From: Nitrospinaceae bacterium | GTDB lineage: Bacteria; Nitrospinota; Nitrospinia; Nitrospinales; JACRGP01 | Direction: 5' to 3' | Length of the DNA: 33,510 bases | NCBI GenBank assembly: GCA_029261555.1 | Contig: JAJDBB010000095.1 | Location: 1 to 33,510 of the forward strand | Shown here: positions 23,960 through 30,920 of the stretch, piece by piece | How the letters are laid out: each line of letters opens with the position of its first letter | Position numbering within the stretch: position 1 is the stretch's first letter | Notes under the pieces: generated by a model | What the model was told of the DNA's origin: nothing | Databases searched by the model: none | What the model saw: only the letters and a program-made list of their open reading frames with translations | Position numbers and translations under genes: made by a program

Positions 23960-26185
23960 ATGAGGGATCCTGATTCTATTCTATTGATCGAAGATGAGAG
24001 GCAGGTTGTCGAGACCCTGAAAGGCAACTTTCAGGACAATGGCTACCATATCACCACTGCCCCCAACGGTGAGGAGGGTCTCCGTGAATTCCAGAATAAC
24101 AGCTTCGATCTGGTGATTACGGACTTGAAATTGAGGGGAATGATGGATGGCCTGCAGGTTTCAAGGAAGATCAAAAAAATCAATCCTCGCATTCCCGTCA
24201 TCGTGGTCACCGGTTACCCTAAATTGCTGACTTCGGACGAAGCTTCCCGGTTTGGCGTTCATGATTTTATGCTCAAACCATTCACCTGGGCGGAGATGCT
24301 CAAGAAAGTCACGGATTGTTTGGACACACCTGAAATCACCACTTTTTCGCCTCAATCGAAAGCATCCGATTCCCTGATTGTGGCGCGGAAAAAAGCAACG
24401 GATCGGCCTGCCTCGCGTTTGGAGCGCCGGGAACCGAAAAGCCGAAAAGATCCTTATCAGAGCCTGTCTCAGTTTCTGTCCGGCCAGACCCGTGCCTTGG
24501 AAATGTTGATTCGGGGAGAGCCGTTAAAAGAGATTTTGAATGCGTTGATTTTGGAAATGGAGTTGTGTTCGGATCAGATATCGGGGTCCATTCACATGCT
24601 GGATTCGGAAAAGGCTCAACTGGATTGCATTGCGGCCCCCCATCTTCCCGCACCTTTACTTCAGGATATCGGATCCGTCAGCCTGGGAGGCTGGGTGAAC
24701 CCCTGGAGCACCGCGATCACTCAAAATAAACCGATTCTCATTGAAGACATTCACAAGAGTCCCCTTTGGGAGCGGTGTCATGCCTCGGCAAAAACTTGTG
24801 GATTCGAGGCGTCATGGTCGTTTCCATTGCGGAATTCCGATCAGCAGGCGATGGGAGTCTTGACCTTTTACAACCGCGAGTCCCGGCCTCCTTCATCGAC
24901 GGAACTCAAATGGATCTTATCCGCCACCCGGTTGCTGAGTATCCTTATGGAATATCAAAACCTGAAAAACACCCGAAGTCAGACCGAGAGTCAGGTAGAA
25001 AGACTTGTCGAACAGGGACGAGAAGCGGTGGTGACGTTTAACGATAGAGGGGTGATTGATTCTTTCAATACGGCGGCGGCTAAATTATTCGGATACTCAG
25101 ATAAAACCCTGATCGGCCAAAATATCAAAACCCTGGTTATCGGACAGAATCCTTCGCAAAACCATAACGCTTTCAAACGCATTGATGACGGAAGCGAAGG
25201 GGAGCCCGGTACCTTGAAAGCAGCAGCCATGGGCCTTCGCAAGGACGGTGCCAAGTTGTTTCTGGATTTGTCCGTTGGTGAGCTGGCTCAGCAAACAGGT
25301 CGGAAGTTTGTTGCCACCATAGTGGATGTTTCCAAACTGAATTATGCAGAAAAAATCCTCAATGAAACCCGGAATAAACTTGAAGAACTGAACGAGTCGG
25401 GAATAGCCTCCGCATCCGGAGAGTCCAATAGCCTGCAGAAGCAATTGGTGCAGTCGGAAAAATGGGCGGCTACCGGAAAACTGGCCGCTTCGCTGGCCCA
25501 TGAATTTAAAAATCCCTTATTTGGAATCCTGAATGTTCTGGAAAGAGCCGCCCGGGAGTTCTCCCTCAAGCAAGGTTCGGAGGATTTGTTGGAACTGGCG
25601 ATTCGGGAATGCTATCGCGCGATGGACTTGGTGGGAAAAATGCAGGATATTCATCGGCCTTCTTCAAATTCCGTTGAACCGATGGATTTGCATTCCGCAA
25701 TTACAGACATGGTTACGTTGACACAAGCCCGGTTGCAAAAACGGAATATCGAGCTGGTATTGGATCTGGGTACCAACCTCCCCAAAGTTTACGGTATCGA
25801 AGATCAGATCAAACAGGTGGTGCTCAACCTTTTGAACAATGCCGAGGAAGCCATTTCGGACGCTGAGGGAAAAATTATCGTAGGAACACGAGCGCTGGAG
25901 TCTTCACTGAAAATTGTTGTGAAGGACAACGGGCATGGTATCCCAGAGGATCAGCGACAAAAGGTATTTGAACCTTTTTTTAGCACCAAAAAGGATAGTG
26001 GAGGCATGGGGCTGGGCCTGGCGGTCAGTTATGGAATCATCAAAGCCCACGGCGGTCGGATTGATGTGGAAAAGGGAATTGAGGGCAAGGGCACTTCTTT
26101 TGTGATTACGCTCCCCAAACGACCATCCCGAAAGGCGGGTCGCCGTTCGGATAATTATTTAACAGCCACCCCTTCCTGGAATTGA
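23960..26185 (+). CDS. Soluble histidine kinase with REC, GAF and PAS domains
   Basis: 741 residues from the ATG at 23960, chosen because GGAGGAGG directly precedes it; an earlier in-frame ATG has no ribosome site. Domains in order: receiver (about 4-120, Asp55 in ITDLKLRG, Lys in LKPF), GAF (about 200-340), PAS (about 350-470, DSFNTAAAKLFGYSDKTLIG), HisKA with His514 in SLAHEFKNPL, and HATPase_c with NNAEEAI, DNGHGIPEDQ, FEPFFSTK and GGMGLGLA. No membrane span is present, so the signal is cytoplasmic or arrives by phosphotransfer to the N-terminal receiver. The NtrC-family gene begins 8 nt after the stop, so the kinase most likely phosphorylates that regulator. Confidence 0.9.
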   Translation: MRDPDSILLIEDERQVVETLKGNFQDNGYHITTAPNGEEGLREFQNNSFDLVITDLKLRGMMDGLQVSRKIKKINPRIPVIVVTGYPKLLTSDEASRFGVHDFMLKPFTWAEMLKKVTDCLDTPEITTFSPQSKASDSLIVARKKATDRPASRLERREPKSRKDPYQSLSQFLSGQTRALEMLIRGEPLKEILNALILEMELCSDQISGSIHMLDSEKAQLDCIAAPHLPAPLLQDIGSVSLGGWVNPWSTAITQNKPILIEDIHKSPLWERCHASAKTCGFEASWSFPLRNSDQQAMGVLTFYNRESRPPSSTELKWILSATRLLSILMEYQNLKNTRSQTESQVERLVEQGREAVVTFNDRGVIDSFNTAAAKLFGYSDKTLIGQNIKTLVIGQNPSQNHNAFKRIDDGSEGEPGTLKAAAMGLRKDGAKLFLDLSVGELAQQTGRKFVATIVDVSKLNYAEKILNETRNKLEELNESGIASASGESNSLQKQLVQSEKWAATGKLAASLAHEFKNPLFGILNVLERAAREFSLKQGSEDLLELAIRECYRAMDLVGKMQDIHRPSSNSVEPMDLHSAITDMVTLTQARLQKRNIELVLDLGTNLPKVYGIEDQIKQVVLNLLNNAEEAISDAEGKIIVGTRALESSLKIVVKDNGHGIPEDQRQKVFEPFFSTKKDSGGMGLGLAVSYGIIKAHGGRIDVEKGIEGKGTSFVITLPKRPSRKAGRRSDNYLTATPSWN

Positions 26186-26193
26186 GTGAAGCT

Positions 26194-27582
26194 ATGAGCC
26201 AAGGTAAAGTCATCGTTGTTGAAGATTCAAAGATCATTCGTCTGGGCTACAAGGACAGTCTGGAGCGGAGGGATTATGAAGTGGAAACCTTCGACTCGGC
26301 GAAATCTGCATTGAACCGGATCAGTTTTGGATGGCCGGGAATCATTATCAGTGATGTGATTATGCCGGGGATGGATGGCATCTCAATGATGAAACGGATT
26401 AAGGAAATTGACTCTGACTTGCCGGTGATCCTTATCACCGGGCAGGGGGATATCCCAACGGCGGTTCAGGCCATCCGCGACGGGGCCTATGACTTTCTGG
26501 AGAAACCTTTTTCCGGCGAAGTTCTGATGGAAGTGGTTCACCGGGCCATGGAAAAACGGCATTTGGTCGGAGAAGTTCGCGTTTTAAGAAAAGAAATCAA
26601 CAACCATCAGGAAACCAATTTCAGAATCATCGGCAAATCTCCCGCTATGAACCGGCTTCGGCAAACGATCACCAGCATGTCCGGTTCCGATCCGGATGTT
26701 CTTATCCTGGGAGAGACAGGCTCAGGGAAAGACCTGGTCGCTCGGTGCCTGCATGAAAACAGTCCCAGAAAAGAGAATAATTTTGTTTCCATCAATTGCG
26801 GCGCGATCCCAGAAAATATTATTGAGAGCGAACTTTTCGGGCATGAAGCGGGTTCTTTTACCGGAGCGGACCAACGTCGCATTGGCAAATTTGAGCACGC
26901 TCATGGTGGTACCGTATTCCTGGATGAAATTGAAAGCATGCCCCTTCATCTTCAGGTGAAGTTGCTCCATATACTGCAGGACCGTGTTATTTACCGGGTA
27001 GGTTCCAACGACCCTATACCGGTCGATGTCCGTGTTATTGCGGCGACCAAAACAGATTTGAAGCGGGCTTTCGAGGAGAATACCTTTCGAAAGGATCTAT
27101 ATTACCGTCTCAATGTGTTTCAAATGTATCTCCCTCCTGTTCGCGAGCGGATAGAGGATATCCCGTTACTGTTCAATCATTTTGTTTCGGAAATCGGTTG
27201 GCGCTACAAGGTATCCGTACTCACCCTTCCTGCCGGGGATTTTATGCAGAAGCTGTTGACGCGACCCTGGGAAGGCAATGTACGTGAATTGAAAAACGAA
27301 GCTGAAAAATATGTTCTCCAATTGATTATGGATATTCCGGGACAAAATGAGTGCTTTGCTCCTTTTCCTGATAATAGTATCCCTGGGAACGGAGACATGA
27401 CTCTGAATGACAAATTAACGGCATTTGAAAAAACCATTATCGAGCAGGAACTCATTCGACAGAATGGGGATATTAAAAACACCTATCTCGCCTTGGGCAT
27501 CCCCCGCCAGACGCTCTATTACAAAATTCAAAAGTACGGTTTGAACCGAAAGAACTACCAAAAAGTTTTAGAGAGCTCTTGA
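26194..27582 (+). CDS. NtrC-family sigma-54-dependent response regulator
   Basis: 462 residues in the standard three-part plan. The receiver has Asp54 in ISDVIMPG and Lys in EKPF. The AAA+ domain has Walker A GETGSGKD (173-180), the sigma-54 contact loop GSFTGA (220-225, Ser for the commoner Ala), Walker B GGTVFLDEIE and a PWEGNVRELKNEAE segment. A Fis-type helix-turn-helix is at the C terminus (NTYLALGIPRQTLYYKIQKYG). The ATG at 26194 is preferred over a TTG at 26182 because GAGTGAAG precedes it. The gene is paired with the upstream kinase. A near-consensus RpoN promoter at 21120 is the nearest visible target. That link is inferred. Confidence 0.92.
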   Translation: MSQGKVIVVEDSKIIRLGYKDSLERRDYEVETFDSAKSALNRISFGWPGIIISDVIMPGMDGISMMKRIKEIDSDLPVILITGQGDIPTAVQAIRDGAYDFLEKPFSGEVLMEVVHRAMEKRHLVGEVRVLRKEINNHQETNFRIIGKSPAMNRLRQTITSMSGSDPDVLILGETGSGKDLVARCLHENSPRKENNFVSINCGAIPENIIESELFGHEAGSFTGADQRRIGKFEHAHGGTVFLDEIESMPLHLQVKLLHILQDRVIYRVGSNDPIPVDVRVIAATKTDLKRAFEENTFRKDLYYRLNVFQMYLPPVRERIEDIPLLFNHFVSEIGWRYKVSVLTLPAGDFMQKLLTRPWEGNVRELKNEAEKYVLQLIMDIPGQNECFAPFPDNSIPGNGDMTLNDKLTAFEKTIIEQELIRQNGDIKNTYLALGIPRQTLYYKIQKYGLNRKNYQKVLESS

Positions 27583-28004
27583 TCCTCTGTCCCCCCTGAA
27601 GTCCCTTCCTCCTGAATTTTCCATCTAAAAACCGGTTCTCAACCGGAATGACCACTTTGTGCGAAGGCTCCAACAATCATCCGTGCAAGGTGTTCCGATA
27701 GAACCGGTTATTGAGTGCAAGAATGCTGGTCGGCAATCCTTTAATAAACATGCGGTTTTCTTAACCTGTTGATTTTAAATAGGATAATCTTTGGTTGGCG
27801 GTCATTATTTTTGTATTAAAACTTTACATATATAGGAGCTGTAAATTACACTGGATATATATGAATTCCCGGTAGTTACATTAAAAAATATAAAAAAGGC
27901 ACTGGAGAGAACGCGGGGCTCAACTCAATGCTGTGTCTGGGTTGAGGTGTGCCCGCGATTAATTTTTCACACGGGGTCTTGCATGAGGCCTGGAGGTCAG
28001 TTCT
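27583..28004 (+). other. Leader region of 422 nt ahead of the CheA gene
   Basis: It contains an inverted repeat CCGGTT/AACCGG with a 3-nt loop at 27632-27646 (with AACCGGTT again near 27705), AT-rich sequence around 27770-27890 that may hold a promoter I cannot fix, and the larger hairpin at 27912-27957. The ribosome site GGAGG is at 27992-27996, eight bases before the ATG. No gene is supported here. Confidence 0.4.
27912..27957 (+). ncRNA. Structured hairpin in the CheA leader
   Basis: An outer stem CGCGGG/CCCGCG (27912-27917 with 27952-27957) and an inner stem CTCAAC/GTTGAG (27919-27924 with 27941-27946) nest with a small asymmetric bulge and a 16-nt loop. A stem of 12 pairs this G+C-rich, 47 nt before the start codon, is unlikely in otherwise AT-rich sequence. 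It could be a regulatory leader or protein site. The weak T stretch after it does not make a convincing terminator. Confidence 0.45.
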
Positions 28005-30827
28005 ATGGATGATATGAGTTCTATCATCGACGAGTTTCTTACCGAGAGCTTTGACAACCTGGATCAATTGGATCAAGACCTGGTGGATTTGGAAGCCAAT
28101 CCTGAAGAAAAGAGTTTGCTGGCGAGTATTTTCCGGACGATTCATACCATCAAGGGCACCTGCGGCTTTTTAGGGTTTGCCAAATTGGAATCCATTGCCC
28201 ACGTCGGTGAAAACCTGCTCAGCAAACTGAGAGATGGCGAGCAGGTCATGAATCAGGATATTACCAATTCTCTGTTGACGATGGTGGATGCGATACGTGA
28301 AATTTTGTCCAACATTGAGGCTGACCACTCAGAAGGGGATGTCGATTACTCCGGTCTGGTGGAATTGATGGCCTATCTGCAAAGCGCCGGTAATTCCGAA
28401 CTCAAAGAAGAGACGGCAGTTCACCCGCCAGCGATGCCCGCGGTCAAATCCTTTAGTCCGAACGTGAAACCCAGAGAGCATGAGGTCAGTGCAATATTAG
28501 ATGGCATGGGTCCACTCATCGGCGAGTTTCTTGCCGAGAGCTTTGAAAATCTGGATCAATTGGGTCAAGATCTAGCGGATTTGGAAGCCAATCCTGAAGA
28601 GAAGAGTTTGCTGGCGAGTATTTTCCGGACGATTCATACCATCAAGGGCACCTGCGGCTTTTTAGGTTTTACTAAACTGGAATCCATTGCCCGCGTCGGT
28701 GAAAGCCTGCTCAGCAAACTGAAAAATGGCAAACTCGCCATGACACAGGACATTGCCAATTCCCTGTTGACGATGGTGGATGCGATTCGTGAAATCCTAT
28801 CCAACATTGAAGCCGACCATTCAGAAGGGGGGATCGATTACTCACATCTGGTGGAAGTGATGACTTTTCTGCAAAACGAAGGTGATCCCAAGCTGTCCGT
28901 CATAGCCGAAGCGGCAGACAGCGAAACGGTCATACCTACACTCTCCATTCCAGCCGAAGAATCCGAGGAGCACGGAATCGGCGGAATTGTAAGTGAGCTG
29001 GATACTTCTGAACCTTTGTTGGAGGAAGCGGTCCAGACATCGGAAACGGTTGATATGGAAAGAAGGACCGCAGAGGAACGCAGGACCGCAAGCCGGGAAG
29101 CCGAGGATGGGTATCTGGCTCTCCATGAAGATCGCCGAACGGGAGACCGTCGCTCTGAAAGCATTCGTGTCGATGTTGATATTCTCGATCGGCTGATGAA
29201 TCTAGTCGGTGAACTGGTATTAACGCGAAATCAAATTGTCCAGTATTCAACTACCGAACACGATGCATCCTTTCTTTCTACCACCCAGCATTTGAATCTA
29301 TTGACTTCCGAGCTTCAGAAAGGGGTGATGAAAACCCGAATGCAACCCATAGGCAATGTCTTGAGTAAATTCCCCCGGGTAGTCCGTGATATTTCCCAAT
29401 CCTGCCGTAAAAAAGTGCGGTTGGATATAGAAGGAAAAGGTACGGAACTGGACAAGACCCTGATCGAAGCCATCAAGGACCCTCTGACTCATATTGTAAG
29501 AAATTCGGTTGACCATGGAATTGAAATGCCGGACGAAAGAGTGGCTAATGGAAAGAATCCGGAGGGCCGAATTTCTCTTCGGGCGTACCATGAAAGAGGC
29601 CAGGTCAATATTGAAATCGTAGATGATGGTGGCGGCGTTGATCCTGAAGTCATCAAGATGATAGCCATTAGAAAAAATTTGATTACGCATCAAGATGCTT
29701 CCCGGATGAGTGATCGCGAAATCATCAACTTGATTTTTACCCCAGGCTTTTCAACTGCAGAGAAGGTTTCCAATTTGTCCGGCCGAGGGGTCGGTATGGA
29801 CGTGGTCAAGACCAACATAGAAAAAATCGGAGGAAGTGTCGATATTCAATCCCGGGTGGGAGAGGGAACGACACTGAAAGTTAAAATTCCCCTGACTCTG
29901 GCGATCATTCCCGCCTTGCTGGTGACCTGCGGCGGGTTGAGGTACGCCATTCCCCAGGCCAGCCTGGTGGAATTGGTTCGGTTGGAAACGAAAGAGGGTG
30001 AGTCGGCGGTTGAATACATTCAAGGGGCCCCCGTTTATCGGCTTCGCGGAAACCTTCTGCCTCTGGTGTACCTGAATAAGGAATTGGACTTTGAGAGTCA
30101 GGCCAACTCCGACGCAGTCAATATCGTGGTTCTTCAGGCGGATTCCCGTCAGTTTGGGTTGGTGGTGGACGGCGTCAGCGATACCGAGGAGATCGTCGTC
30201 AAACCGCTCGGCAAACAGTTAAAGGGAATGACTTCTTACGCGGGGGCCACGATCATGGGCGATGGCAAGGTTGCTCTGATTCTAGATGCCATGGGGCTGG
30301 CGCAAAAAGCCCATGTCGTGACAGAAGAAAATCATGATCAGATTCGTATGGAAGTTGAGAATAAGGATATCGCCCCGGAGGCAGACCGCCAGTCTCTTTT
30401 AATTTTCTCACCGGGCAACGAAACCCGGATGGCCGTGCCCCTGTCCATGGTTACGCGGCTTGAGGAATTTTCTCGCGATGTGGTGGAGCGCTCGGGCGAA
30501 AAAGAGGTCGTTCAGTATCGAGGAGAAATCATGCCCCTGATTAACCTGTCCGATGTGTTGGGTCTGAGTTCCGTCCGAGGAGAAACTGAAACCATGCAGG
30601 TCATCGTGTATTCCGACCAGGGACGCAGTGTCGGCGTGGTGGTCGACACTATTATCGATATTGTCGAGGAGCTGGTGACGATAAAAAAAGGATATCTCGG
30701 TCACGGTTTGATCGGTTCCACTGTGCTTCAAGGCAAGGTGACCGATATGCTGGATGTGGCAGGGGTGATCCGCCAGGCGGATCCAGAGTTTTACGAAAAC
30801 CAGTCGACATTGGCATCCCGGAGTTAG
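28005..30827 (+). CDS. CheA-type histidine kinase with duplicated Hpt domains and two CheW domains
   Basis: 940 residues. Hpt1 (about 1-110, His47 in TIHTIKGTCGF) and Hpt2 (about 165-275, His211 in the same motif) are followed by an acidic, Arg-rich linker, a dimerisation helix pair (about 385-450, LDRLMNLVGELVLTRNQ), HATPase (HIVRNSVDHGIE near 495, DDGGGVD near 541, GRGVGMD near 593), a first CheW-like domain (about 628-760) and a second one (about 796-930). No P2 (CheY/CheB-binding) domain is seen. The Hpt units are nearly identical and look like a recent tandem duplication. Such hybrids usually serve pili, flagella or second-messenger pathways. No receptor or CheY gene is adjacent, but a PAS-rich membrane sensor follows. 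Confidence 0.9.
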   Translation: MDDMSSIIDEFLTESFDNLDQLDQDLVDLEANPEEKSLLASIFRTIHTIKGTCGFLGFAKLESIAHVGENLLSKLRDGEQVMNQDITNSLLTMVDAIREILSNIEADHSEGDVDYSGLVELMAYLQSAGNSELKEETAVHPPAMPAVKSFSPNVKPREHEVSAILDGMGPLIGEFLAESFENLDQLGQDLADLEANPEEKSLLASIFRTIHTIKGTCGFLGFTKLESIARVGESLLSKLKNGKLAMTQDIANSLLTMVDAIREILSNIEADHSEGGIDYSHLVEVMTFLQNEGDPKLSVIAEAADSETVIPTLSIPAEESEEHGIGGIVSELDTSEPLLEEAVQTSETVDMERRTAEERRTASREAEDGYLALHEDRRTGDRRSESIRVDVDILDRLMNLVGELVLTRNQIVQYSTTEHDASFLSTTQHLNLLTSELQKGVMKTRMQPIGNVLSKFPRVVRDISQSCRKKVRLDIEGKGTELDKTLIEAIKDPLTHIVRNSVDHGIEMPDERVANGKNPEGRISLRAYHERGQVNIEIVDDGGGVDPEVIKMIAIRKNLITHQDASRMSDREIINLIFTPGFSTAEKVSNLSGRGVGMDVVKTNIEKIGGSVDIQSRVGEGTTLKVKIPLTLAIIPALLVTCGGLRYAIPQASLVELVRLETKEGESAVEYIQGAPVYRLRGNLLPLVYLNKELDFESQANSDAVNIVVLQADSRQFGLVVDGVSDTEEIVVKPLGKQLKGMTSYAGATIMGDGKVALILDAMGLAQKAHVVTEENHDQIRMEVENKDIAPEADRQSLLIFSPGNETRMAVPLSMVTRLEEFSRDVVERSGEKEVVQYRGEIMPLINLSDVLGLSSVRGETETMQVIVYSDQGRSVGVVVDTIIDIVEELVTIKKGYLGHGLIGSTVLQGKVTDMLDVAGVIRQADPEFYENQSTLASRS
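28110..28174 (+). repeat. First copy of a 65-nt identical block in the Hpt duplication
   Basis: This 65-nt block, covering the phosphorylatable His and its surroundings, is identical at 28602-28666, 492 nt further. The wider units (about 28008-28370 and 28500-28862) match less closely, with scattered silent and replacing changes. Confidence 0.9.
28602..28666 (+). repeat. Second copy of the 65-nt identical block
   Basis: Identical to 28110-28174, including third codon positions. It codes for the second Hpt active site. Confidence 0.9.
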
Positions 30828-30920
30828 GAGATTAAACGGTACCCTTGGTATCTGAGAATATTTCCTGATGAATTTAAAGTACATTGAATGATTTGCCTAA
30901 ATTAGGTTCAGGAAACTCTC

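Noticed and set aside
28838..29250. Several long minus-strand frames under the CheA gene
   Set aside because: They are shadow frames of the continuous CheA gene with no domains, and change composition with the sense codons.
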